7,633 nucleotides of DNA from JBMTVN01 sp046047235 (GTDB taxonomy: Bacteria > Verrucomicrobiota > Verrucomicrobiia > Limisphaerales > JAHDYP01), in NCBI GenBank assembly GCA_046047235.1, contig JBJOII010000177.1:1-7633 (forward strand), read 5' to 3'. The notes under the pieces are model-generated. The model saw nothing but the letters and a program-made list of their open reading frames with translations, made no database searches and was not told where the DNA came from. Position numbers and translations under genes: made by a program. Of the stretch, positions 1-5,922 are shown in pieces. Numbering within the stretch: position 1 is the first letter of the stretch; each line of letters starts with the position of its first letter.

Positions 1-1
1 G

Positions 2-652
2 GTGCACAGCGTGGCGTTGCGGAGGGATGGGACCGTGGAGGTCTGGGGGCATCCGGACACCTTGCTGGAGCCCGGGCAGGTGGGGGCGAGCAATTTGGTG
101 GCGGTGGCGGCGGGGAGCGTATTCAGTTTGGCATTGCGTTCGGATGGGCGGGTGTTGGCGTGGGGGCGGGACGATTATGGCCAGTTGCAGGTGCCGGTAT
201 CGGCGACGAATGTGACGGCGATTGCGGCGAGTTATCGTCATGCCTTGGCGGTTAGGGGGGATGGTCGGGTTGTGGGGTGGGGTTGGAATGCGCAAGGGCA
301 ACTGCAGGTGCCGGTGGCGGCGACGAATGTGGTGATGGTGGCGGCGGGTTACGGGCACAGTTTGGCGTTGCGCAGGGATGGGCGGGTATTGGCGTGGGGG
401 GATAATACCGATGGGCAGTGTGATGTGCCGGAGGGGTGTAGCAACATTGTGGCGATTGCGGCGGGTGGGCGGCATAGTCTGGCGTTGCGGGGAGACGGAG
501 AAGTGCTGGCTTGGGGGTGGGCGGGGGAGTCTGGATGCCGTGGCTGCGGAGATTACGATGGAGGGAGTGGTGGACACGGAGGAGCCGGGGGATTACGTGA
601 TCCGGTATGTGGCGATGCTGGGGGATGGGGGTTTTCTGGAGGGGGGGCGTGA
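2..652 (+). CDS. RCC1-repeat protein, 5'-truncated by the window edge and frameshifted at its 3' end
   Basis: This is the N-terminal visible part of a probable secreted or surface beta-propeller protein; the real start lies upstream of the window. Residues 1-172 are tandem RCC1-type repeats with a 39-residue period. Repeats begin at about residues 31, 70, 109 and 148, each with the pattern N-[LVI]-V-x-[VI]-A-A ... HSLALR-x-DG-x-V-x-AWG ... GQ-x-x-VP. A partial repeat precedes them. Homology to RCC1 stops at the AWG near 512-517. The rest of this frame, to the stop at 652, is low-complexity Gly-rich and looks like out-of-frame reading. The genuine continuation (DUF5011-like, FN3-like, EF-hand) is in the next frame, from about 528. 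RCC1 repeats generally form propellers used for binding; the ligand here is unknown. The repeat identification is firm. Whether the gene is a pseudogene or carries a sequencing error is open. Confidence 0.75.
   Translation: MHSVALRRDGTVEVWGHPDTLLEPGQVGASNLVAVAAGSVFSLALRSDGRVLAWGRDDYGQLQVPVSATNVTAIAASYRHALAVRGDGRVVGWGWNAQGQLQVPVAATNVVMVAAGYGHSLALRRDGRVLAWGDNTDGQCDVPEGCSNIVAIAAGGRHSLALRGDGEVLAWGWAGESGCRGCGDYDGGSGGHGGAGGLRDPVCGDAGGWGFSGGGA
92..520 (+). repeat. Tandem 117-bp coding repeats (RCC1 units)
   Basis: Four consecutive units start at about 92, 209, 326 and 443. Each full unit is 117 bp (39 codons), and the fourth is cut short at the frame-change point. Units share blocks for GQLQVPV and for LALR-x-DGRVLAWG at both protein and DNA level. 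Such near-identical tandem units can drive slippage or recombination, which may have produced the scar just downstream. Confidence 0.8.
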
Positions 653-1505
653 GGTTTGGGTGCGGGACGCCGTGGCGCCTGAGCTGGTGTTGGGGGTGGA
701 GGATCCGTTGGTCGTGTTGCCGGGGGACGAGCTGGTTTTGCCGGTGGGGGAGGCGATGGATGTGTGTGCGGGGGATCTGAGCGACCAGGTATCGGTGGAG
801 GGATTGGTGGATCCGGGGCAGGTTGGTGAGCAGTTGCTGGTGTATTCCGTGGCTGATCTGGTGGGAAACCTGACCGTGGTGACACAGCGGGTGTGGGTGG
901 CTGCGGCACCGGAGGTGATTCGTGTCGGGGCGAGACTGACGGGGACAGCGGGGGAGCGGTCGGTGAGGCTGGAGGCGGAGGTGATTCCGAATGGGCTGGC
1001 AGGGGTCGCCTTTTTTCGGGTGGGCGAAGTTGGGGGGGAGGTGAGTGTAGTGGGGGACCGGGAATTGGCAGCGGGGTATGAGTCTGAGGCGTGGCAGGTG
1101 GATTTATCCGGCCTGACACCGGGCAGTGTGTTGGAGTATCAGCTTCTGGTCTCGAATCAGGTGAGCGAGGTGGTGGGTGAGGCGAGGCAGATTCCGGTGC
1201 CGGAGGATTTTGTGCCGGGGGATACTGATGGGGACGGGGTGGTGAGTCAGGAGGAGTTGGATGCGGTGTTGCTGCATTACTGGGCGTATCTGGATGGGTT
1301 GCGGATGACGAATGCGGTGCCCGTGGGTGGGGGCGTTTGGCAGTTTGGTTTGACGAACCAGACCGCGTGGGAATTGAGCGTGGAGGTTTCCACGAACGCG
1401 GTGGACTGGGAATATTTGGTCCCGGCCTTGCCGGTGTTTCAGTTTCGGGATGCCGGGGGTGAAACCAATGCGGGGGTGCGGTTGTATCGGTTGAGGTGGC
1501 CTTGA
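528..1505 (+). CDS. C-terminal part of the RCC1 protein: DUF5011-like, FN3-like, EF-hand and C-terminal module
   Basis: This is the downstream part of the same gene, in the +1 frame relative to the RCC1 repeats. It begins inside a DUF5011/Ig-like domain whose N-terminal half is missing (LDAVAAEIT, then VDTEEPGDYVIRYVA). A second, complete DUF5011-like domain spans about 678-899 and contains DVCAGDLSDQVSVEG and a VGN motif. An FN3-like domain follows at about 900-1206, with the L-x-GL-x-PGS-x-x-EYQ motif. A canonical calcium-loop EF-hand (DTDGDGVVSQEE, 1221-1256) resembles a dockerin-type loop. The C-terminal module contains VSTNAVDWEYL and ends in YRLRWP, typical of verrucomicrobial secreted proteins. 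The first in-frame ATG is at 558, without an obvious ribosome binding site, so independent translation is doubtful. The intact ancestor was probably an exported multidomain surface or adhesion protein. The domain calls are inferred by eye. Confidence 0.7.
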   Translation, partial: SLDAVAAEITMEGVVDTEEPGDYVIRYVAMLGDGGFLEGGREVWVRDAVAPELVLGVEDPLVVLPGDELVLPVGEAMDVCAGDLSDQVSVEGLVDPGQVGEQLLVYSVADLVGNLTVVTQRVWVAAAPEVIRVGARLTGTAGERSVRLEAEVIPNGLAGVAFFRVGEVGGEVSVVGDRELAAGYESEAWQVDLSGLTPGSVLEYQLLVSNQVSEVVGEARQIPVPEDFVPGDTDGDGVVSQEELDAVLLHYWAYLDGLRMTNAVPVGGGVWQFGLTNQTAWELSVEVSTNAVDWEYLVPALPVFQFRDAGGETNAGVRLYRLRWP

Positions 1506-1605
1506 CGTGTCGTAGGGATGTTCGTGGACTTTACAAACGGGCTGCTGATGGATTAGATGCTGACATTATGGCGCGGGTTCAATGGATAAAGCGCCGTTCG
1601 TGCAT

Positions 1606-1610
1606 GAGGA
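1606..1610 (+). promoter_or_regulatory. Ribosome binding site deciding the REC-HDOD start
   Basis: GAGGA lies 7 nt before ATG 1618. The alternative ATG at 1582 has no comparable sequence in front of it. Confidence 0.5.
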
Positions 1611-1617
1611 CGTTCGC

Positions 1618-2844
1618 ATGAGCGGTGAGGTTGACAGAAGCAAGGGGGGGGATGGCGGACGTCCCCGGAGGATTCTATTTGTCGATGACGAGGCTGCTGT
1701 CCTGACCTTGTTGCAGGCGATTTGCCGTCGTATTGGGCCGGACTGGGATGTGGCGTTTGCGGATGGGGGCCGGAAGGCGTTGGAGATGATGGAGGAGGGG
1801 CCGTTTGATGTGGTGGTGTCGGACATGCGGATGCCGGACATGAACGGGGTGGAGTTGTTGATGGAGGTGATGCAGAAGTATCCGAGCACGGCGCGGATTA
1901 TTTTATCGGGTTATGCGGATCAGCAGTTGGTGCTGCGGTCGTTGGGGGCGACGCACCAGTATTTGAGCAAGCCGTGTGATGTGTCGTTATTGAAGTCGAC
2001 GATCCACCGGATTTTTGCGTTGGACCGTTTTTTACGGAGTGACCGGCTGAAGGTGGTATTGGGGAAGATCCAGCGGCTGCCTACCTTGCCGGCTTTGTAT
2101 TTCCAGTTGATGCGGGAGCTGGCTTCGCCCAATGCATCGGCAGAGAGCGTGGCGGATTTGATCCGCAAGGATGTGAGCCTGACGGCGAAGATTCTGCAGT
2201 TGGTGAACTCGGCGTTTTTTGGTGTGGCTCACACCGTGGAGGATGTGCGGGATGCGGTGCAGATTCTGGGTTTCAGCACGGTGCGGACGTTGTCCCTATC
2301 CATTTATGTTTTTTCGCGGTTTGATCCGGCGACCATGCCGGGGTTTCCGATGGACCGTTTATGGAATCACAGCATGGCGACGGGGTTATTGGCGCGGAGG
2401 ATAGCGGCGCGGGAGTGGGGGAATCTGGGCATTGTGGAGGCTGCGTTTACCGGGGGTATTTTGCACGACATTGGCAAGCTGGTATTGGCGTATAGTTTGC
2501 CGGAGTTATTCCAGAGGGCGGTGGATTTGGCGCGGGAACGGCGGATAGGGTTGTGGCGGGCGGAGAACGAGGTGATTGGAGGCAACCACGCGGAGGTGGG
2601 AGCCTATTTGCTCGGGCTTTGGGGTCTTCCTGCGACGATCGTGGAATCCGTGGCGTGGCATCATCATCCGCAGATGCGGGAGCCTTTGGAATTTAGTCCA
2701 CTGACTGCAGTTCACATGGCGAACTTTGTGCAGGCGCGCAAAGTGCCGGTTTTTGGTGACGGGTTGATGGAGGAGATCGACCAGGACTACATGAGGTCGT
2801 TGAAGCTGGGGTCGACGATCAGCATGTGGGAGCAGGAACCCTGA
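1618..2844 (+). CDS. Response regulator with REC and HDOD domains
   Basis: This is a cytoplasmic two-component output protein of 408 residues. The N-terminal receiver domain (about 17-133) has the acidic pair D23-D24, phospho-acceptor D69 (in VVVSDMRMPDMNG), S97 and K118-P119. The HDOD domain (about 152-360) includes LPTLPAL at its start, then LVNSAFFG, AVQILG, and an HD-type set: H251 (WNHS), H283-D284 (GGILHDIGK), H324 (NHAEVG) and HHH at 348-350. HDOD proteins are known as signalling modules, and catalytic activity is usually not demonstrated. Here the HD residues are kept, so phosphohydrolase activity is possible but unproven. I chose ATG 1618 because GAGGA lies 7 nt upstream. The earlier in-frame ATG at 1582 would add 12 residues outside the conserved domain and lacks a ribosome site. 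No histidine kinase is adjacent. The gene stands alone between the broken RCC1 gene and a repeat region. Confidence 0.93.
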   Translation: MSGEVDRSKGGDGGRPRRILFVDDEAAVLTLLQAICRRIGPDWDVAFADGGRKALEMMEEGPFDVVVSDMRMPDMNGVELLMEVMQKYPSTARIILSGYADQQLVLRSLGATHQYLSKPCDVSLLKSTIHRIFALDRFLRSDRLKVVLGKIQRLPTLPALYFQLMRELASPNASAESVADLIRKDVSLTAKILQLVNSAFFGVAHTVEDVRDAVQILGFSTVRTLSLSIYVFSRFDPATMPGFPMDRLWNHSMATGLLARRIAAREWGNLGIVEAAFTGGILHDIGKLVLAYSLPELFQRAVDLARERRIGLWRAENEVIGGNHAEVGAYLLGLWGLPATIVESVAWHHHPQMREPLEFSPLTAVHMANFVQARKVPVFGDGLMEEIDQDYMRSLKLGSTISMWEQEP

Positions 2845-2871
2845 TTGCGTCGCGCTAGGGGCGCGACGCAA
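2845..2871. repeat. Perfect 11-bp inverted repeat directly after the REC-HDOD stop codon
   Basis: The arms TTGCGTCGCGC (2845-2855) and GCGCGACGCAA (2861-2871) are exact reverse complements with a 5-nt loop, TAGGG. The hairpin begins at the base after the TGA. No T-tract follows on the + strand, so it is not a classical intrinsic terminator. It could protect the mRNA 3' end, help termination, or be the end of a repeat element. A degenerate version (ttgcgcgc, 2970-2977, then the same right arm at 2981-2991) precedes the second copy of the 120-bp repeat. Confidence 0.75.
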
Positions 2872-3073
2872 GGAGACAGGAGAGGGGAGAGGGGAGAGAG
2901 TGGGATGGGCGCTTTGCGCGAGGGGAGGTTTTGGATACCGGATATCGCAGATGGGATATGGGATGTGTATTGCGCGCGGGGCGCGACGCAAGGAGACAGG
3001 AGTGGGGAGAGGGGAGAGAGTGGGATGGGCGCTTTGCGCGAGGGGAGGTTTTGGATACCGGATATCGCAGATG
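2858..3073. repeat. Direct repeat: two 96-bp copies with a 120-bp period
   Basis: Copy 1 (2858-2953) and copy 2 (2978-3073) differ at one base (A at 2883, T at 3003), with 24 bp between them. Each copy runs, in order, through the hairpin arm GCGCGACGCAA, GGAGACAGG, a purine-rich GGGGAGAG tract, a small GCGC-TTT-GCGC hairpin (2909-2919 in copy 1) and ATACCGGATATCGCAGATG. The near-identity points to recent duplication or ongoing homogenisation. No protein is supported: the forward frame stays open only because 120 is a multiple of 3 and stop codons are rare here. Confidence 0.92.
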
Positions 3074-3216
3074 TAGGTCCTGACCCCCGACTCCCGACCT
3101 TTGACCTCTGGATTTCGATCCCGATAGCGATCCCGATTTCGACGGAGGTGGTTTTGCGCCGGGGGGGGCGAAGCACGGAAACTCTGAAACTCCGAAACCC
3201 GGTTTTTTTTGGGGGG
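3074..3216. other. Low-complexity intergenic tail between convergent genes
   Basis: Together with the direct repeat, this fills the 372-bp gene-free gap between the stop codons of REC-HDOD and the Nif3-like gene. It holds several short-period repeats in series. These are a GAC-C-rich tract ending in TTTGACCTCTGG (3078-3111), two 12-bp units CGATCCCGATAG / CGATCCCGATTT (3116-3139), a G8 run (3161-3168), a GAAACTCT/GAAACTCC/GAAACCC series (about 3178-3200), and T8 followed by G6 (3203-3216). The T8 tract has no convincing stem in front of it. I see no gene or RNA here. Confidence 0.6.
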
Positions 3217-3987
3217 TCAAAGGCCGGTGGGGAAGTCGATGAAAGTCCAGGGGAGTTTAAATTTCCGGCTGAGTGTTTCGGCGAGGGCTTTGACGCCGAA
3301 GGTCTCCGTGGCGTAGTGGCCGCCGTAGAGGACGTTGATGCCGAGGTCATCGGCCATGGCATGGGTCCAGTGTGGGCCTTCGCCGGTGATGAAGGTATCG
3401 ACCCCTTCGGCGAGGGCATCTTTGAGTTCGCTGCCGGCACCGCCGGTGACGACGCCGATGCGGCGACACACCTTGGGGCCACCGGGGAGGAGGAGGGCGG
3501 GGGAGCCGGTGGCCTGTTGGAGTCGTTGGAGGAGGGAGTTGCGGTCGATGCGGGTGGTGCTTTGGAAACCGATTTTGCGGCCTTTGGTGGTGAGGAAGGG
3601 TTGGAGTTGTTTGAGGCCGAGGGCGCGGCAGAGGAGGGCGTTATTGCCGAGTTTGGGGTGTTCGTCGAGGGGGAGGTGGAGGCTATAGATGGCGAGGTTA
3701 TTTTCGAGGAGCAGTTTCATCTGGCGGTAGCGTGTGCCGGTCCATGGGGCGGGGGTGCTCCAGAAGAGTCCATGATGAACGAGCAGCAGGTCGGCTCCGG
3801 CCTGGATGCTCCGTTCGATGGTGGCGGTGCGGGCATCGACTGCGGCGGCGATCTTGTGGACCGTGCCGGAGTTTTCCATTTGGAGGCCGTTGAACGCGCC
3901 GTCCCAGTCGGGAGCGGCATCGGGTTGGAACAACTTCTCGCAGTGGCTGACGATGGAGTGGAGGGAGGTGTGTCTCGGGGCGGCCAT
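3217..3987 (-). CDS. Nif3/YbgI-like dinuclear metal-binding protein
   Basis: This 256-residue member of the Nif3 (DUF34, 'GTP cyclohydrolase 1 type 2' homology) family is close to the E. coli YbgI size and layout. Family members bind two metal ions; their physiological reaction is not settled. Probable metal ligands are H71-H72 (LLLVHHGLFW), D108 (SLHLPLDEHP), H224 and E228 (GGHYATETFG). Other family signatures are NGLQMEN near 33-39, LGNNALLCRALG, VVTGGAG and DTFITGE, and the C-terminus FIDFPTGL matches the YbgI-like ending. ATG 3987 is chosen because the in-frame extension starts with TTG at 4026, runs into heptad repeats and precedes the conserved N-terminus. The ribosome site is weak. It is convergent with REC-HDOD, divergent from the GNAT-like gene, and the only minus-strand gene here. 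Its codons end mostly in C, unlike its G-ending neighbours. Confidence 0.93.
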   Translation of the reverse strand: MAAPRHTSLHSIVSHCEKLFQPDAAPDWDGAFNGLQMENSGTVHKIAAAVDARTATIERSIQAGADLLLVHHGLFWSTPAPWTGTRYRQMKLLLENNLAIYSLHLPLDEHPKLGNNALLCRALGLKQLQPFLTTKGRKIGFQSTTRIDRNSLLQRLQQATGSPALLLPGGPKVCRRIGVVTGGAGSELKDALAEGVDTFITGEGPHWTHAMADDLGINVLYGGHYATETFGVKALAETLSRKFKLPWTFIDFPTGL

Positions 3988-4164
3988 GTTGCGGGGATGT
4001 TGCCTGATCGAGGCGCCGAGCGCCAAGCGCCAAGCGACAGGCGGGAAGCGCCAACGTTGGCGCTACCTGCTGGAGACAGGAGACAGGAGAGAGAAGAGGG
4101 TGGGTTCCTGACTCCTGACCTCTGGCCAGAGGGGGCTTTTCAGTTGGGGTGGGAGGTGGTTAGA
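3988..4164. other. Divergent intergenic region with repeats (Nif3-like / GNAT-like)
   Basis: This 177-bp region should hold the promoters of both divergent genes, but I see no convincing -35/-10 pair. It contains AGCGCCA heptads and an 18-bp palindrome (4019-4064), two overlapping GGAGACAGG words (4072-4080 and 4079-4087), a purine tract, and TCCTGACTCCTGACCTCTGG (4106-4125). The last two word types also occur on the far side of the Nif3-like gene in the same order and orientation. Confidence 0.6.
4019..4064. repeat. Heptad array ending in an 18-bp perfect palindrome
   Basis: There are five consecutive 7-bp units: AGCGCCA at 4019, 4026 and 4047, with variants AGCGACA (4033) and GGCGGGA (4040). 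The last unit forms the left half of the perfect palindrome AGCGCCAACGTTGGCGCT (4047-4064). This could be an operator for a dimeric regulator, or a decayed intergenic repeat. Confidence 0.7.
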
Positions 4165-4824
4165 GTGCGCGGCATGGATCCGGCCCGGTTCAGTTTAAGG
4201 CGAGCGACGTTGGATGACCTTGAGGGGTTGAAGGAGCTGTGGACGCGCAATCATTTGCAGGTTTTGGATTTGGAGCGGCATCTGACGGATTTTCAGATGG
4301 TGGTGACGATGGAGGGGGATTTATTGGCGGCGGTTGGGTTTCGGATTGAAGGGGGGCAGGCGTTGGTTCACAGCGAGGCCTTTGCGCAGGAGGGTGGGGA
4401 GGATGAGTTGAGGGAGTTGTTGTGGAAGCGGTTGGGGAATTTGGCGCAGAACCATGGCTTGGTGCGGATGTGGACGTTGGAGGGGGCGTCGTTTTGGGTG
4501 GAGCAGGCGGATTTCAGGGATGCGGGAGAGGGGGATTTGAAGCGATTTCCGGCGGGGTTTGGGGATGCGGGGCTGGGGTGGAAGACACGGGTTTTGCGGG
4601 AGGACAGTGCGAGGGCGATGACATTGGAGCAGGAGTTGCGGATATTTCAGCAGCAGAGTCGGTCGGAGATGCATTCCGTGATGAGCCAGGCTCAGATGAT
4701 CAAGGGGATGGCATATGGGATTGCGGGGATGGTTCTGGTCGGAGTGGTCGTGTTTGGGGGGTATTTGGGGTTGCGCTGGTTTAGGGAGACTCGGGGGGGA
4801 GGGGGCAGGCGGCGTCGGCTTTAG
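4165..4824 (+). CDS. GNAT-like acetyltransferase-fold protein with a C-terminal membrane anchor
   Basis: This 219-residue protein is read from GTG 4165, which has GGAGGT at 4152-4157, 7 nt upstream. The alternative ATG 4174 (216 residues) is 16 nt from that site. The N-terminus (FSLRRATLDDLEGLKELW, then VVTMEGDLLAAVGF) matches the start of GNAT-fold N-acetyltransferases, and the block LAQNHGLVRMWTLEGASFWVEQADF (shortened here as GLVRMWTL...FWVEQADF) resembles the family's C-terminal strand and helix. The usual acetyl-CoA loop (Q/R-x-x-G-x-G/A) is not obvious; EGGEDELRELLWKRL stands in its place. After the domain come a Gln-rich helix (about 151-180) and one hydrophobic segment (about residues 183-203), then a basic tail RGGGGRRRRL. 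It is therefore probably anchored to the inner membrane with the domain in the cytoplasm. The substrate is unknown. Long in-frame extension upstream to 2845 is rejected. Confidence 0.72.
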   Translation: MRGMDPARFSLRRATLDDLEGLKELWTRNHLQVLDLERHLTDFQMVVTMEGDLLAAVGFRIEGGQALVHSEAFAQEGGEDELRELLWKRLGNLAQNHGLVRMWTLEGASFWVEQADFRDAGEGDLKRFPAGFGDAGLGWKTRVLREDSARAMTLEQELRIFQQQSRSEMHSVMSQAQMIKGMAYGIAGMVLVGVVVFGGYLGLRWFRETRGGGGRRRRL

Positions 4825-4861
4825 GCGGGGGGTGTGTGGATTTTTCCGGATTGTGGGGAGC

Positions 4862-4891
4862 TTGCTCTGGGGGTGGGAGGCTTCGTATAGT
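4862..4891 (+). promoter_or_regulatory. Possible sigma70-type promoter for malate dehydrogenase
   Basis: TTGCTC (4862-4867), an 18-nt spacer and TATAGT (4886-4891) lie 25 nt before ATG 4917. The -10 box matches consensus at 5 of 6 bases and the -35 box at only 3 of 6. This is a candidate only. Confidence 0.25.
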
Positions 4892-4916
4892 TGCGGTTCA
4901 TTTACTTCATCACGAT

Positions 4917-5906
4917 ATGAGCAAAAAACCTCTTCACGTTGCTGTTACTGGCGCGGCTGGCCAGATTGGTTATTCCCTGTTGTTCCGGATTGCGTCGGGT
5001 TCGATGTTTGGGCCCGACCAGCCGGTGGTGTTGCATTTGCTGGAGATTGAGCCTGCGTTACCGGCGTTGGGTGGTGTGGTGATGGAGTTGCAGGACTGTG
5101 CGTTTCCGTTGTTGAAGGGGGTGGTGGCGACGGCTGATTTGAACGAGGGATTTCGGGGGGTGAACTGGGCGTTGTTGGTGGGGAGCGTGCCGCGGAAGGC
5201 GGGCATGGAGCGTCAGGATCTTTTGGGGATCAACGGGAAGATCTTTACGGGGCAGGGGCAGGCGATTGAGAGGAACGCGGCATCGGATGTGCGGGTGTTG
5301 GTGGTGGGCAATCCGTGCAACACCAATTGTTTGATTGCGATGAACAATGCGCCGGGGGTGCCGCGGGACCGTTGGTTTGCGATGACGAAGCTGGACGAGA
5401 ACCGTGCGAAGTCGCAATTGGCGGGCAAGGCGGGGGTGGATGTGGTGGAGGTGACGAACCTGGCGGTGTGGGGGAATCACAGTCCGACGATGTATCCGGA
5501 TTTCACCAATGCGAAGATCAGCGGGAAGCCGGCTACGGATGTGATTGGGCATCATGCGTGGTTTAGCGAGACCTTTATTCCGACGGTGCAGCAGCGGGGT
5601 GCGGCGATTATCAAGGCGCGTGGTGCTTCCAGCGCGGCGAGTGCGGCGAATGCGGTGGTGGACACCGTGCGTGGTTTGACGCAGCCGACGCCTGAGGGGG
5701 ACTGGTTCAGTGTGGGGGTGTGTTCGGATGGCAGCTATGGCATTGAGAAGGGGTTGATCTACTCGTATCCGATTCGGTCGGATGGCAGCAAGTGGTCGAT
5801 TGTGCAGGGGCTTCCGGTGGACGAATTTAGCCGGGGCAAGCTGACTGCGACCGAGCAGGAGTTGAAGGACGAGAAGGCGATGGTGGCGGGTTTATTGCCT
5901 GGTTAA
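4917..5906 (+). CDS. mdh: Malate dehydrogenase
   Basis: This is a cytoplasmic NAD-dependent enzyme that interconverts malate and oxaloacetate in the TCA cycle. The 329-residue length fits the bacterial/cytosolic-type MDH subfamily. The Rossmann motif TGAAGQIG lies at residues 11-18. E43 at the end of strand 2 (LLEIEP) suggests NAD rather than NADP preference. VVMELQDCAFPLL, R93 and R99 in PRKAGMERQDLL, GNPCNTN (N132), LDENRA (R163) and WGNHSP (catalytic H188) are the substrate and catalytic signatures. The start is ATG 4917, giving MSKKPLHVAVTGAAG. An in-frame ATG at 4836 would add 27 residues with no family match. No clear Shine-Dalgarno site precedes 4917. The gene appears monocistronic: a 92-bp gap separates it from the GNAT-like gene and a probable terminator follows. 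Nothing in the sequence looks damaged. Confidence 0.97.
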   Translation: MSKKPLHVAVTGAAGQIGYSLLFRIASGSMFGPDQPVVLHLLEIEPALPALGGVVMELQDCAFPLLKGVVATADLNEGFRGVNWALLVGSVPRKAGMERQDLLGINGKIFTGQGQAIERNAASDVRVLVVGNPCNTNCLIAMNNAPGVPRDRWFAMTKLDENRAKSQLAGKAGVDVVEVTNLAVWGNHSPTMYPDFTNAKISGKPATDVIGHHAWFSETFIPTVQQRGAAIIKARGASSAASAANAVVDTVRGLTQPTPEGDWFSVGVCSDGSYGIEKGLIYSYPIRSDGSKWSIVQGLPVDEFSRGKLTATEQELKDEKAMVAGLLPG

Positions 5907-5922
5907 GCCGGGGCTTTTCATG

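Noticed and set aside
505..535. Programmed ribosomal frameshift in the RCC1 gene
   Set aside because: A frame jump alone does not account for the missing half of the DUF5011 domain, and there is no recognisable slippery site with a stimulator.
553..1119. Pro-rich minus-strand open frame
   Set aside because: Pure shadow of the G-rich plus-strand gene: almost only Pro, Ser, Thr and Ala, with no start signal or domain.
1530..1558. Promoter TTTACA-N17-TTAGAT before the REC-HDOD gene
   Set aside because: The -35 matches well but the -10 matches only 3 of 6 bases, which is not enough to call.
2842..2871. Stop-codon readthrough of REC-HDOD stimulated by the adjacent hairpin
   Set aside because: The frame stays open beyond the TGA, but what follows is repeat DNA and antisense sequence. 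HDOD proteins normally end here, so no useful extension is encoded.
2858..3073. CRISPR array
   Set aside because: Only two copies of a 96-bp unit with a 24-bp interval and low-complexity content; the repeat is far too long and there are no further spacers or cas genes.
3203..3216. T8-G6 tract as a terminator for REC-HDOD
   Set aside because: No stem of reasonable length precedes the T run. The only local complement, AAACC/GGTTT, leaves a one-base loop.
3988..4026. Upstream TTG start for the Nif3-like protein
   Set aside because: It would add 13 residues encoded by the heptad-repeat edge, before the family's usual N-terminus, using a rarer start codon.
2845..4164. A long open forward frame joined to the GNAT-like gene (659 residues if read from 2845)
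   Set aside because: The upstream two thirds is the antisense of the well-supported Nif3-like gene plus intergenic repeats, and has no recognisable domain. The GNAT-like homology starts only after 4165.
4836..4916. N-terminal extension of malate dehydrogenase from ATG 4836
   Set aside because: The 27 extra residues match no MDH N-terminus and would cover the candidate promoter; the family starts at the MSKK...TGAAGQIG segment.
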